A DNA stretch of 33,998 nucleotides from an uncultured Alistipes sp. (GCA_910587675.1 CAJUMU010000020.1:1-33998), one strand, 5' to 3'; counted from the stretch's first letter, positions 16,846 through 26,562 are shown. The notes: generated by a model from the sequence alone, not told the origin. Made by a program: numbers and translations.

Positions 16846-18843
16846 ATGTCGGCACTAACATTTGACAAGAGCGAGTTAGGCAATTTGGAGTATTCCCTGC
16901 AACGGGAGATGCTGGCAACCGACCGTAAGGGCGGTTATATGAGCACGACCATCGTTTGTTGCAATACCCGCAAATACCACGGTCTGATGGTCGCTCCGAT
17001 CGACGAAAGCGACGAGGCGTACGTGCTTCTGTCGTCGCTCGACGAGACGATCATCCAGCACGACCAGTCGTTCAACCTCGCGCTGCACCGCTACCGCGGG
17101 GTATACGAGCCGCGAGGCCATAAGTATATCACCGATTTCGGGTATACGCCCACCCCGACGATAACCTATCGCGTGGGCGGGGTGATCCTGCGCAAGGAGC
17201 TGCTGTGGATCCACAAGCGCACGCAGCTCATGATTCGTTACACGCTCGTCGACGCCCATTCCGACACCACGTTGCGTCTGCGTCCTTTCTTCGCTTTCCG
17301 CAACAAACACTCGCTGTCGAAGGCCAACATGGAGGCCAACGGCCGCTCGTATCCCGTGAACGGAGGCGTGAAGTGCAAACTCTACGAGGGTTTCCCGTGG
17401 CTCTACCTCCAGACCAACAAGGCCGACGCCGAGTTCGTGGCGGCTCCCGACTGGTATTACGATTTCGAGTATCCCGAGGAGATCAAGCGCGGATACGACG
17501 GTTACGAGGATCTTCTCACCACGGGCTATTTCGAGATGCCCATCCGCAAGGGCGAGAGCGTGATATTCTCGGCCGCGACGGACGAGATGGCTACCGAAGA
17601 TACCATATCTCAAATATACGAGGCGTCCATCGCCCGCCGCACCCACAAAGTCGACTTTTTGAGTTGCCTGCGCCATTCGGCGCGTCAGTTCATCGTGCGT
17701 CGCTCGGGCGGCCGCACCGAGATGGTGGCGGGATATCCGTGGTACGGCGCCGTGGGGCGCGATACGCTTATTTCGCTCCCGGGCATCGTGCTGGAGCAGG
17801 GGTATAAGGAGGATTGCATGGATGTGCTCGACACGATGGTGGCGGGCATGCGTAACGGCGATTTTGCAGGCACGGCTTCGGCCCGCGTGGCGGCCGACGC
17901 TCCGCTGTGGTTCTTCTGGACGTTGCAGAATCTCGAACCCCATATCGGCGCCAAGGAGTTGTGGAGCCGTTACGGCGAAGCCATGAAATCGATTCTGGAG
18001 GCCTATCGCCGCGGCTTCGAAGGCCGCGTGGCGTTGCACGACAACGGTCTGGTGTGGGCCGCCGCCGACGGCGAAGCGCTCACGTGGATGAACACCAAGG
18101 TCGACGGACGCCCCGTGGCGCAACGCGCGGGTTACGCCGTGGAGATCGAGGCGTTGTGGTACAATGCCGTGAGTTATACGCTGGCTCTGGCGCGCAAGAT
18201 GAAAGACAAGGAGTTCACGGAGCGTTGGGGCGACATGCCCGCGCGCACCAAGGATTCGTTCCTGTCGAAATTCATGCTCGACGAGGGTTATCCCGCCGAC
18301 TTCGTGAACGATTATGAGGTCAATACTTTCCGTCGTTCGAACATGCTCGTGGCATGCGCATTGGACTATACGATGCTCGGCGAGGAGCAGATCATGGATG
18401 TTCTGAATGTGGTGCGTCAGCATCTGCTCACGCGTCGCGGCATACGTTCGCTTTCGCCTCGCAATCCCTTCTACGAGCCTTCGTACGCTGAGGATCAACG
18501 TTCGCAGGATCTGGCCTGCCATAACGGATCGACATGGATCTGGCCTCTGATGTTATACGTGAAGACATGCTTCGGCATTGCGGGTGAGCGTTTCTTGCCC
18601 GAAGCCGAAGAGTTGCTGGCGGGCTTCGAAGACGAGATACAGACCGCCTGCATCGGTTCGGTGAGCGAGTGTTTCGAGGGCGATCCTCCGTTCCGCGCGC
18701 GCGGATGCCTGTCGCAGGCTACCGGCGTGGGCGGACTGCTCTATATCGAAGCTCTGACCGGGGAGTGGCGCGCGAGGAGCGGAAAGAAGGGCGCCAAGGC
18801 GGCGAAAACGGCCAAGAAAACCGTGCGGAAAAAGAGCAAATAG
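16846..18843 (+). CDS. Glycogen debranching enzyme (GH133-type amylo-alpha-1,6-glucosidase)
   Basis: This 665-aa protein has an N-terminal beta-rich GDE domain (NLEYSLQREMLATDRKGGYMSTTIVCCNTRKYHGLMVAP) and a C-terminal (alpha/alpha)6 barrel. The barrel carries the signature GYPWYGAVGRDTLIS, whose Asp (D306) corresponds to the usual catalytic acid region, and later GYAVEIEALWYNA. It hydrolyses alpha-1,6 branch points of glycogen after phosphorylase trimming, which fits the phosphorylase fusion upstream. An odd feature is a lysine-rich tail of about 22 residues (KKGAKAAKTAKK and following) after the catalytic domain. The gene has its own promoter and is followed by the GT4 gene after a 202-nt structured gap. 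Confidence 0.9.
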   Translation: MSALTFDKSELGNLEYSLQREMLATDRKGGYMSTTIVCCNTRKYHGLMVAPIDESDEAYVLLSSLDETIIQHDQSFNLALHRYRGVYEPRGHKYITDFGYTPTPTITYRVGGVILRKELLWIHKRTQLMIRYTLVDAHSDTTLRLRPFFAFRNKHSLSKANMEANGRSYPVNGGVKCKLYEGFPWLYLQTNKADAEFVAAPDWYYDFEYPEEIKRGYDGYEDLLTTGYFEMPIRKGESVIFSAATDEMATEDTISQIYEASIARRTHKVDFLSCLRHSARQFIVRRSGGRTEMVAGYPWYGAVGRDTLISLPGIVLEQGYKEDCMDVLDTMVAGMRNGDFAGTASARVAADAPLWFFWTLQNLEPHIGAKELWSRYGEAMKSILEAYRRGFEGRVALHDNGLVWAAADGEALTWMNTKVDGRPVAQRAGYAVEIEALWYNAVSYTLALARKMKDKEFTERWGDMPARTKDSFLSKFMLDEGYPADFVNDYEVNTFRRSNMLVACALDYTMLGEEQIMDVLNVVRQHLLTRRGIRSLSPRNPFYEPSYAEDQRSQDLACHNGSTWIWPLMLYVKTCFGIAGERFLPEAEELLAGFEDEIQTACIGSVSECFEGDPPFRARGCLSQATGVGGLLYIEALTGEWRARSGKKGAKAAKTAKKTVRKKSK

Positions 18844-19045
18844 GGCGTCCCGCACCGCGAAATGTAAAATAAACTAATGTGATCGTGTGCGTCGATCGGC
18901 GATGTCCCGAGCGCAGCGACCGCAATTCGCTCCGAGGGGATTGCGGGGAGGGTCAAATCCATAGACGTGGCCTGCGGGCCGCGAATAACGACCGTCGGAT
19001 TCGTCGATACGTAGATGTTGCGATTACTTAACAAAATAAGATATA
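18844..19045 (+). other. Structured gap between debranching enzyme and GT4 genes
   Basis: No promoter of the TAnnTTTG form and no reading frame of note is present. CCGCAAT (18920-18926) pairs with ATTGCGG (18940-18946), and GATCG..CGATC and GGCC..GGGCC form smaller stems. The downstream gene is probably co-transcribed, with this as a structured spacer or leader. Confidence 0.35.
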
Positions 19046-20359
19046 ATGAGAGTATTAATGTTTGGCTGGGAGTTCCCGCCCCATATCGCCGGAGGTTTGG
19101 GCACGGCGTGTTACGGCATGACGCGAGGATTGGCGCGTAACGACGTGGAGGTGATCTTCGTGATGCCCCGCGCCTCGGGAGACGAGGACGAGCGCTTCGT
19201 GAAGGTGGTGAATGCCAGCGATGTCGAGGCCACCTATTGCGATTCGACCGTCGCGGGAGCCGACGACATAATGAAGAAAATTTCGTTCATCCACATCGAC
19301 TCGAACATGGTTCCCTACATCTCGCCCGAGGAGTTCGCCACCTACCGCGAAGAGTACGAGCGCACGGGCCGCAAGCTGTGGGAGCGCGAGGGCGATTGCT
19401 GGACCCAACGATATACGTTCTCGGGAAAGTACGGCGCGAACCTGCTGGAGGAGGTTGCGCGTTACGCCGTGGTGGCCGCTCAGGTGGCCAAGAATCTCGA
19501 GGGACAGTTCGACGTGATACATGCCCACGACTGGCTGACCTATTTCGCGGGCATAGCCGCCAAACGCGTGTCGGGAAAGCCGCTGGTGGTGCATATGCAC
19601 GCCACGGAATACGACCGTTCGGGCGAGAACATCAACCGTCAGACGTATGCCATCGAACGCGCGGGAATGGCCGCGGCCGACAGAGTCATAGCGGTGTCGA
19701 ACCTCACGCGCAACATCGTCATAGAGAAGTACGGCATCCCCGCCGACAAGGTGGTGACGGTGCACAACGCCGTGCGTTTCGCCGAGAAGGATAACGAGAT
19801 GCCCGAGCGCGGCGTGGAGGACAAGATCGTGACTTTCCTCGGCCGCATAACCTACCAGAAGGGTCCCGACTACTTCGTCGAGGCGGCCGCCAAGGTGCTC
19901 AAACGAGTGCCTGACGTGCGCTTCGTCATGGCGGGTTCGGGCGACATGATGAACCACGTGATCCGTCGCGTGGCGCGTCTGGGTATCGCCGACCGATTCC
20001 ATTTCACGGGATTTCTGCGCGGCGAGGACGTACACCGCATGTTCCAGTTGTCGGACGTGTATATCATGCCGTCGGTGTCGGAGCCGTTCGGAATCTCGCC
20101 GCTGGAGGCCATGCGGTCGAACGTGCCCGTAATCATTTCGAAGCAGAGCGGCGTGGCCGAGGTGCTGGACTACGCCGTGAAGGTCGACTATTGGGATGTG
20201 GACGCCATGGCCGACGCCATATACGGTTTCGTGAAGTATCCCGCCTTGTCGAAGATGTTCGCCGAGAAGGGTCTGGAGGAGGTGACGGGCCTGAAGTGGA
20301 ACAACGCCGCCGCCAAGATCAAGCGGGTATACGAGGAGGCGATAAACGAGTGCAAATAA
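19046..20359 (+). CDS. GT4-family glycosyltransferase (glycogen-cluster type)
   Basis: This 437-aa GT-B fold glycosyltransferase opens with MRVLMFGWEFPPHIAGGLGTACYGMTRGL, the glycine-rich loop of glycogen/starch-synthase-like GT4 and GT5 enzymes. HAHDWLTYFAG follows near residue 165, and the donor-binding acid pair is E346/E354 in SEPFGISPLEAM. It most likely transfers glucose to an alpha-glucan. The neighbours (phosphorylase fusion, debranching enzyme, GH57) support this, but whether it elongates glycogen, makes a maltosyl intermediate or does something else cannot be read from sequence. It is 17 nt from the GH57 gene, so the two form one unit. Confidence 0.85.
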   Translation: MRVLMFGWEFPPHIAGGLGTACYGMTRGLARNDVEVIFVMPRASGDEDERFVKVVNASDVEATYCDSTVAGADDIMKKISFIHIDSNMVPYISPEEFATYREEYERTGRKLWEREGDCWTQRYTFSGKYGANLLEEVARYAVVAAQVAKNLEGQFDVIHAHDWLTYFAGIAAKRVSGKPLVVHMHATEYDRSGENINRQTYAIERAGMAAADRVIAVSNLTRNIVIEKYGIPADKVVTVHNAVRFAEKDNEMPERGVEDKIVTFLGRITYQKGPDYFVEAAAKVLKRVPDVRFVMAGSGDMMNHVIRRVARLGIADRFHFTGFLRGEDVHRMFQLSDVYIMPSVSEPFGISPLEAMRSNVPVIISKQSGVAEVLDYAVKVDYWDVDAMADAIYGFVKYPALSKMFAEKGLEEVTGLKWNNAAAKIKRVYEEAINECK

Positions 20360-20376
20360 TAAACAATGAATAAGAT

Positions 20377-21600
20377 ATGAAAACCGTTTGCTTATATTTT
20401 CAAGTGCACCAGCCGTGGCGTTTGAAGGTTTACCGATTCTTCAACATCGGCAAGGATCACAACTATCTGGACGATTTCACCAATCGCTCGATCATGCAGA
20501 AGGTGGCGCGCCAGTGTTATCTGCCGATGAATGCGCTCCTGCTGAAGCTCATCAAGGAGAACAAGGGGGCGTTCCGCTGCTCGTTCTCGATAACGGGCTC
20601 GGCCGTGGAGCAGTTCCGCGCCTACGCTCCCGAGGTGCTCGACTCTTTCCGCGCTCTGGCCGAGACGGGATGCGTTGAGTTTTTGGCCGAGACCTATTCG
20701 CACTCGCTCGCCGCGCTCTCGTCGAAGGAGGACTTCGTGGAGCAGGTGAAGCTGCACACCGCCATGATAAAGAAGGAGTTCGGCAAGAAACCCTCGGCGT
20801 TCCGCAATACCGAGCTCATCTATTCCGACCAGATCGGCGCGATGGTGTCGGAGCTTGGATTCAAGACCATACTGGCCGAGGGCGCCAAGCATGTGTTGGG
20901 TTGGAAATCGCCCGATTACATCTACACCAACGCCATCGACAACCGTCTGCGCGTGTTGCTGCGCAACTACAAACTCTCGGACGACATCGCTTTCCGCTTC
21001 TCGAACAAGGGATGGGATCAATATCCGCTGACGGCCGACAAGTTCGCTTCGTGGATCGCGGGCGAAACTGGCGAGGTGGTGAACCTCTTCATGGATTACG
21101 AGACCTTCGGCGAGCACCAGAAAGCCGATACGGGTATCTTCGATTTCGTGAAGGCTCTGCCCAAAGCGATCCTGAAGCAGGGCGAGTTGCAGTTCTCGAC
21201 CGTGAGCGAGGCGGCGAAAGCCTACCAGCCCGTCGGCGTGCTGCACTGCCCGCACGTGATGTCGTGGGCCGACGAGGAGCGCGACGTTACGGCATGGCTC
21301 GGCAACGAATTGCAGAACGAGGCGTTCTCGAAACTCTATGCGTTGAAAGATAAGATCAAGGCGTTGAAAAACGCCGATTTCTCATACGTATGGAACTTCA
21401 TGCAGACTTCGGACCACTTCTATTACATGGCCACCAAGTGGTTGTCGGACGGCGACGTGCACTCCTATTTCAACCCTTACGGATCGTCTTACGAAGCGTT
21501 TATCAACTACATGAACGTGTTGTCGGACTTCGAGATCGAGATCGACAAGGCTTTGGCCTCCAAAAAGGGCTGGCGTAAGAAAGAGACCGTATCGGCATAG
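20377..21600 (+). CDS. GH57 alpha-glucan hydrolase / transferase
   Basis: This 407-aa GH57 enzyme has the family's conserved regions: HQPWR at residues 11-15, the nucleophile Glu E146 in AFRNTELIYSD, and the acid/base Asp D240 in LFMDYETFGEH. GH57 includes alpha-amylases, 4-alpha-glucanotransferases and branching enzymes. The short length, without the helical C-terminal domain of GH57 branching enzymes, favours an amylase-like or transferase activity. With no glgB in the window, a branching role cannot be excluded. It is the last gene of the glycogen cluster and is closed by a strong terminator. Confidence 0.88.
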   Translation: MKTVCLYFQVHQPWRLKVYRFFNIGKDHNYLDDFTNRSIMQKVARQCYLPMNALLLKLIKENKGAFRCSFSITGSAVEQFRAYAPEVLDSFRALAETGCVEFLAETYSHSLAALSSKEDFVEQVKLHTAMIKKEFGKKPSAFRNTELIYSDQIGAMVSELGFKTILAEGAKHVLGWKSPDYIYTNAIDNRLRVLLRNYKLSDDIAFRFSNKGWDQYPLTADKFASWIAGETGEVVNLFMDYETFGEHQKADTGIFDFVKALPKAILKQGELQFSTVSEAAKAYQPVGVLHCPHVMSWADEERDVTAWLGNELQNEAFSKLYALKDKIKALKNADFSYVWNFMQTSDHFYYMATKWLSDGDVHSYFNPYGSSYEAFINYMNVLSDFEIEIDKALASKKGWRKKETVSA

Positions 21601-21615
21601 TCGAGTCCGCTATAT

Positions 21616-21656
21616 AAAACAAGCCGCGTTCCCCATGAAGGAGCGCGGCTTGTTTT
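21616..21656. terminator. Bidirectional terminator between GH57 and SDR genes
   Basis: A perfect 13-bp stem, AAAACAAGCCGCG (21616-21628) with CGCGGCTTGTTTT (21644-21656), has T tracts in both directions. It sits between the convergent stop codons of the two genes. Confidence 0.92.
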
Positions 21657-21676
21657 CGTCGGCGAATCCCCGTCCG

Positions 21677-22495
21677 TTATTTGAACGGCGAGTCGGGTTC
21701 TTTCGACATGACGTAATAGAAGAGCCGATCGACGAGCGCGGGAGCGAACTTCTTTACGAAATGGGTGGCGCGGCCCTCGATCTCCATAAGGCACAGACGT
21801 TTGCGACGCGCTATGCCTCGTTCGACGATATGCGCCACTTGTTCGGGCGTCATCATCTTCTCCTCTTTGCGCGGCGTGGCTCCCTGCTGCGACCCGTCGG
21901 CCGTGAGGGCCGAGAAACGCACGTTCGATGCGGTGAATCCCGGGCACGCCACCATCACGTGCAGCCCCTTTTTGAGGTTTTCGATGCGGATGGTCTCCAA
22001 AAATCCCGTCATGGCGAACTTCGAGGCCGAGTATCCCGTGCGCCCGGGCAGGCCGTGAATACCCGCTACCGACGATATGCCGACTAACGAGCCTCGCGAT
22101 TTTTGCAACCACGGTAAGGCGTATTTGGTGCAGTATACGGTGCCCCAGAAGTTCACGTCCATCAAACGGCGCAGCACGTTCAGGTCGAGATCGTCGAACA
22201 GCGCGCGCATCGAGATTCCCGCGTTGCAGATCATGACGTCCACGCCGCCGAAACGCTCCACGGCCGTGTCGATCAGAAGCTTGCAATCCTCCTCCTTCGT
22301 CACGTCGGTCGCGCGCCATGCGGCTTGTCCCCCCGCGGCCTCTATTCGGTCGCAAAGGGCTTCGAGTTTCTCGCCGTTACGTGCGCCGAGCACCACGCGC
22401 GCTCCTGCGGCGGCATATTCGCGGGCCATCGCCTCGCCTATGCCCGACGAGGCTCCCGTGATGACCACCGTCTTGTCTTTCAAACAGTTTTTCAT
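21677..22495 (-). CDS. Short-chain dehydrogenase/reductase
   Basis: This 272-aa classical SDR has the cofactor motif TGASSGIG at residues 13-20, NAG (CNAGIS) near 91, the catalytic Ser in GISSVAG, and YSASK, followed by a PGF loop. A basic residue after the first motif block (GARNGEKL) suggests NADP(H) preference. The substrate is unknown; the sequence resembles the DHRS7-like or acyl-reductase branch. It is third in a tight minus-strand unit (rnhA, PhnP-like hydrolase, SDR), 10 nt after its neighbour. Confidence 0.88.
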   Translation of the reverse strand: MKNCLKDKTVVITGASSGIGEAMAREYAAAGARVVLGARNGEKLEALCDRIEAAGGQAAWRATDVTKEEDCKLLIDTAVERFGGVDVMICNAGISMRALFDDLDLNVLRRLMDVNFWGTVYCTKYALPWLQKSRGSLVGISSVAGIHGLPGRTGYSASKFAMTGFLETIRIENLKKGLHVMVACPGFTASNVRFSALTADGSQQGATPRKEEKMMTPEQVAHIVERGIARRKRLCLMEIEGRATHFVKKFAPALVDRLFYYVMSKEPDSPFK

Positions 22496-22505
22496 ATTTA
22501 TGCAG

Positions 22506-23288
22506 TTAATCGTCTATTTCGATTTCCAAGGTGTCGTATGCCAAGCTCACACCCTCGGGCAGCTTGAGCGATGCGAGTGCGTGCAGCCCCATGTCGTGCG
22601 AAATGTGGGTGAGAAAGGCGCGTCGGGGCTTCACTTCGCGGATGAGCGTCACAGCCTCCTCCACATCGAAGTGCGAATAGTGCGGCGCGAATCGCAATGC
22701 GTTCACCACCAGCGTGTCCACGCCTGCCAGCTTCTCCGCTTCGCCCTGCAACAACGTCTTGAAGTCGGTCATGTACGCCAGAGGCCCTATGCGGTATCCC
22801 GTGACGTCGAAGCGTTCGGAGTGCTTGCCGCGTATCGGCATTATCTCCACGCCTCCCGCCGTGAAAGGGCGCGAGGGATCTATCTCGTGAAGCCGTATTT
22901 CGGGTACGCCGCGGTATTTGTCCTCGACGAACGCATAGTCGAAATCCTTGCGGACGCAGGCCGCCGTGCGCGGCGTGGCATAGATGTCGACGGGACGGAC
23001 GACGGGGTAGTCGACGAAGTTCAACGCCCGCACGTCGTCCAGCCCGCCTATGTGGTCCTTGTGCTCGTGGGTGAGCAGTATGGCGTCCACGCGGCTCACG
23101 CCCGCCCGCAGCATCTGGTAGCGGAAATCGGGGCCCGCGTCGATGAGCAAACGTCGGCCGCGCGTCTCCACCATCGCCGACGTGCGAAGTCGGCGGTCGC
23201 GCCGATCGGCCGATGCGCATACCTCGCACCTGCAACCTATGACGGGCACCCCTTGCGATGTCCCCGTGCCTAAAAACGTGAGTTTCAT
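22506..23288 (-). CDS. PhnP-like metallo-beta-lactamase-fold hydrolase
   Basis: This 260-aa protein carries the MBL metal motif THEHKDH (HxHxDH at residues 74-79) and later metal-ligand regions (RGKHSERF, YMTDFKT, LTHISHDM). Near the N-terminus GCRCEVC (C19, C21, C24) matches the extra structural-zinc cysteines of PhnP, a cyclic-phosphate phosphodiesterase. No phosphonate genes are nearby, so the real substrate is probably another phosphodiester. It begins 4 nt after the rnhA stop and is translationally close to it. Confidence 0.87.
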   Translation of the reverse strand: MKLTFLGTGTSQGVPVIGCRCEVCASADRRDRRLRTSAMVETRGRRLLIDAGPDFRYQMLRAGVSRVDAILLTHEHKDHIGGLDDVRALNFVDYPVVRPVDIYATPRTAACVRKDFDYAFVEDKYRGVPEIRLHEIDPSRPFTAGGVEIMPIRGKHSERFDVTGYRIGPLAYMTDFKTLLQGEAEKLAGVDTLVVNALRFAPHYSHFDVEEAVTLIREVKPRRAFLTHISHDMGLHALASLKLPEGVSLAYDTLEIEIDD

Positions 23289-23292
23289 AATA

Positions 23293-23748
23293 TTATTCGG
23301 GCCTGTATCCCGTATCTTCGGCGAGTCGCGCGCCGTTCGCCGCCGCGACGGCCAGTTGGTCGCAACGGTTGTTCTCCACCGTCGAGGCGTGCCCCTTCAC
23401 CCATACGAAACGCACCCCGTGGCGGCGGTATATCCTTAGGAATCTCATCCACAGATCGGGATTCTTCTTGCCCGCGAATCCCTTCTTCTCCCAGCCGAAA
23501 ACCCACCTTTGGTTTACGGCGTCGACCACGTATTTCGAGTCGGAGTATACGGTGACGTCGCATCCGTCGAATTTCAACGTCTCCAACGCCACGCACACGG
23601 CCATCAACTCCATGCGGTTGTTGGTCGTGAGGCGGTATCCCGCCGACAGCTCCTTGCGGTGAGGTCCAGACAGAAGGACTATTCCGTATCCTCCCGGGCC
23701 CGGGTTCCCGAGCGCCGACCCGTCGGTATATATCGTTACTTGTGCCAT
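23293..23748 (-). CDS. rnhA: Ribonuclease HI
   Basis: RNase HI cleaves the RNA strand of RNA-DNA hybrids. The 151-aa protein shows the carboxylate set D9 (YTDGSALGNPGPGGYG), E47 (NNRMELMAV) and D70 (YSDSKYV), and the C-terminal Asp in NNRCDQLAV. The basic WVFGWEKKGFAGKKNPDLW segment matches the substrate-binding protrusion. The open frame extends upstream to 23811, but that ATG lies in the valS terminator-like hairpin and adds unrelated residues, so I chose MAQVTIYTDGS. It is the first gene of a three-gene unit. I see no TAnnTTTG promoter, so read-through from valS is possible. Confidence 0.94.
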   Translation of the reverse strand: MAQVTIYTDGSALGNPGPGGYGIVLLSGPHRKELSAGYRLTTNNRMELMAVCVALETLKFDGCDVTVYSDSKYVVDAVNQRWVFGWEKKGFAGKKNPDLWMRFLRIYRRHGVRFVWVKGHASTVENNRCDQLAVAAANGARLAEDTGYRPE

Positions 23749-23805
23749 TAAAAATCGCTGTGTTCGTTTACGGCCCGATGGCTTTCCGGCATCGTATTGC
23801 CATAC

Positions 23806-23850
23806 GAACATGACAAGGGCGGCCGCCTCGATGCGCGCCGCCCTCGTTCG
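23806..23850 (-). terminator. Terminator-like hairpin after valS
   Basis: CGAAC (23806-23810) pairs with GTTCG (23846-23850), and inside it AGGGCGGC pairs with GCCGCCCT (23816-23823 with 23837-23844), just past the valS stop. There is no proper U tract, so partial read-through into rnhA is plausible. Confidence 0.55.
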
Positions 23851-23853
23851 TTA

Positions 23854-26481
23854 TTATCGGTTCAACGCCTGCAACTGCTCCTTTATGGCGGCGATCTTGG
23901 CCTCGGCGTCGGCTTTCTTGGCGCGCTCGTTGGCTACCACCTTCTCGGGAGCCGAATTTACGAATCGCTCGTTCGAGAGCTTCTTCATCACGCTTGCGAG
24001 GAATCCCTCGAGGTATGCGAGCTCGTCCGAGAGCTTCTTGGCTTCTGCCTCGGGGTCGATGCTGTCGCCCATCGGAATGAAGTACTGCGTGGTCTTCACG
24101 ATGAATGCCGCAGCCGTGGGATCCTTCTCCTCGGCGGGCGTTATCTCCGACATGTTGCCCATCTTGGCGATCACGGGCGCGTAAGCGGCGGGGTAGTTCT
24201 CGTTGACCACCACGTTCAGCGCGAGCGCCTGCTTTTGCGGGATGTTCTTCTGCTTGCGCGCGGCGCGTATGGCCGTCACGACCTCCTTCACCAGTTCGAA
24301 TCGTGCGAGCAGCGCTTCGTCGGCCTCGCCGAGCGCGGGCCATGCGGCGAACATGATCGACTCGCCCGCGGCGCGGGGCGCGAGATCCTGCCATATCTCC
24401 TCCGTTACGAAGGGCATGAAGGGGTGGATGAGACGCATCAACAGATCGAAGTAGCGGCGCGTGACCTCCATCGTGGTCGCGTCGGTGGGCGATCCGTAGG
24501 CGGGCTTCACCATTTCGAGGTACCAGCCGCTGAAGTCGTCCCAGAAGAGCTTGTAGATGCGCATGAACGCCTCCGATATGCGGTACGACGCGAAACACTC
24601 GTCGATCTCCGCCACGGCCGCGGCCAGCGTGTGGCCGAACCACTCGGCGGCGAGGCGGTCGTTGTCGCTCTGCGCGAGCTGCGCGTCGACGCTCCAGCCG
24701 TTCACGAGGCGGTAGGCGTTCCATATCTTGTTGCCGAAGTTGCGGCCCTGCTCGCACAGAGTCTCGTCGAACATGACGTCGTTGCCCGCCGACGACGAAA
24801 GCATCATCGCAACTCGCATTCCGTCGGCGCCGTACTTGGCTATCAGGTCGAGCGGGTCGGGCGAGTTGCCGAGCTGCTTCGACATCTTGCGGCCTAACTT
24901 GTCGCGCACGATGCCCGTGAAGTATACGTTGCCGAAGGGCTTCTCGCCGCGGTACTCGTAACCCGCCATAATCATTCGGGCCACCCAGAAGAATATTATG
25001 TCGGGACCCGTTATCAGATCGGCGGTGGGGTAGTAGTAACGTATCTCGTCGTTGTCGGGGTTGCGGATGCCGTCGAATACCGATATGGGCCACAACCACG
25101 AGCTGAACCATGTGTCGAGCACATCTTCGTCCTGACGCAGGTCGGCGAGCGCGAGCGACGGATCACCCGCCTTGGCGCGCGCCAGCTCCAGAGCCTCGTC
25201 GGCCGTCGCGGCCACCACGTAACCGCCCTTGGGCAGGTAGTAGGCGGGAATGCGCTGGCCCCACCACAGCTGACGCGAGATGCACCAGTCCTTGATGTTG
25301 TCCATCCAGTGGCGGTAGGTGTTCTTGTATTTGGCGGGGATGAATTTGATTATATCCTCGGCCACGGCCTTGGCGGCGGGCTTGGCCAGCTCCTTCATCG
25401 AGAGGAACCACTGCATCGAGAGCTTCGGCTCGATCGCGGTGCCCGTGCGCTCCGAGTAGCCCACGTTGTTGGTGTAGGGTTCCACCTTCTCCATGAGGCC
25501 CGCGGCCTGCAAGTCGCCCTCGATCACCTTGCGGCACTCGAAACGGTCCATGCCCGTGTACATGCCCACCTTCTCGTTGATGGTGCCGTCGTCGTTGAAT
25601 ATGTCGATGGTCTCGAGGTTGTATTTCTCCCCGAGCATGTAGTCGTTCACGTCGTGCGCGGGGGTCACCTTCAGCGCGCCCGTGCCGAACTCTATGTCGA
25701 CGTACTCGTCGCGGATGACGGGAATCGAACGGCCCACCAGAGGCACGATCACGCGCGCGTCGGCGGGGATGTCCTTGTAACGCTCGTCGTTGGGGTTGAG
25801 GCACACGGCCGTGTCGCCCAGTATGGTCTCGGGACGAGTGGTGGCGACGATCAGACAGCGGTCGCTGCCCTCGATCTTGTAACGCAGGTAGTAGAGCTTG
25901 CCCTGCGACTCCTTATATATCACCTCCTCGTCCGACAGAGCGGTCTTGGCCGAGGGATCCCAGTGCACCATGCGCACTCCGCGGTAGATCTTGCCTTTGT
26001 TGTAGAGGTCGACGAAGACCTTGATGACGCCCTCGGTGCGCGCCTCGTCCATCGTGAAGCAGGTGCGGTCCCAGTCGCACGACGCGCCCAGTTTGCGCAA
26101 CTGCTTGAGGATGATGCCGCCGTGCTTCTCTTTCCACTCCCAAGCGTGGGCGAGGAACTCTTCGCGCGTGAGGCTCGCCTTGTCGATGCCCTCGGCCTTG
26201 AGCTTGGCCACCACCTTGGCCTCGGTGGCTATCGAGGCGTGGTCGGTGCCCGGCACCCAGCAGGCGTTCTTGCCGAGCTGGCGCGCGCGGCGGATCAGCA
26301 CGTCCTGCAACGTGTTGTTGAGCATGTGGCCCATGTGGAGCATGCCCGTGACGTTGGGGGGCGGAATTACTATCGTGTAGGGCTCGCGAGCGTCGGGCTC
26401 CGAGTGGAAATGTCTGTTTTCGATCCAATACTCGTACCACTTGGATTCTATCTCCTGCGGTGCGTACTTGTCTGCTACCAT
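23854..26481 (-). CDS. valS: Valyl-tRNA synthetase
   Basis: This 875-aa class Ia synthetase charges tRNA-Val and edits mischarged Thr. The HIGH-type motif is HMGH at residues 49-52 in PPPNVTGMLHMGHML, and KMSKQ is at 532-536. The CP1 editing domain lies between them (VATTRPETILGDTAV), followed by the anticodon-binding helical region. The C-terminal ValS coiled coil is present (MGDSIDPEAEAKKLSDELAYLEGFLASVMKKL and following). The start MVADKYAPQEIE is normal for the family. It has its own promoter. Confidence 0.97.
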   Translation of the reverse strand: MVADKYAPQEIESKWYEYWIENRHFHSEPDAREPYTIVIPPPNVTGMLHMGHMLNNTLQDVLIRRARQLGKNACWVPGTDHASIATEAKVVAKLKAEGIDKASLTREEFLAHAWEWKEKHGGIILKQLRKLGASCDWDRTCFTMDEARTEGVIKVFVDLYNKGKIYRGVRMVHWDPSAKTALSDEEVIYKESQGKLYYLRYKIEGSDRCLIVATTRPETILGDTAVCLNPNDERYKDIPADARVIVPLVGRSIPVIRDEYVDIEFGTGALKVTPAHDVNDYMLGEKYNLETIDIFNDDGTINEKVGMYTGMDRFECRKVIEGDLQAAGLMEKVEPYTNNVGYSERTGTAIEPKLSMQWFLSMKELAKPAAKAVAEDIIKFIPAKYKNTYRHWMDNIKDWCISRQLWWGQRIPAYYLPKGGYVVAATADEALELARAKAGDPSLALADLRQDEDVLDTWFSSWLWPISVFDGIRNPDNDEIRYYYPTADLITGPDIIFFWVARMIMAGYEYRGEKPFGNVYFTGIVRDKLGRKMSKQLGNSPDPLDLIAKYGADGMRVAMMLSSSAGNDVMFDETLCEQGRNFGNKIWNAYRLVNGWSVDAQLAQSDNDRLAAEWFGHTLAAAVAEIDECFASYRISEAFMRIYKLFWDDFSGWYLEMVKPAYGSPTDATTMEVTRRYFDLLMRLIHPFMPFVTEEIWQDLAPRAAGESIMFAAWPALGEADEALLARFELVKEVVTAIRAARKQKNIPQKQALALNVVVNENYPAAYAPVIAKMGNMSEITPAEEKDPTAAAFIVKTTQYFIPMGDSIDPEAEAKKLSDELAYLEGFLASVMKKLSNERFVNSAPEKVVANERAKKADAEAKIAAIKEQLQALNR

Positions 26482-26554
26482 AGCTGTTATGTTGTTTTAC
26501 GTTTCTTGCCGTTCGGGTCGCGGGCCGCCCGCGCGTACGGGCGAACCCGAGCTA

Positions 26555-26562
26555 CAAAGATA
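26555..26562 (-). promoter_or_regulatory. Promoter -7 box of valS
   Basis: TATCTTTG on the minus strand fits TAnnTTTG, about 74 nt before the valS ATG, in the divergent gap with the lipoprotein operon. Confidence 0.6.
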
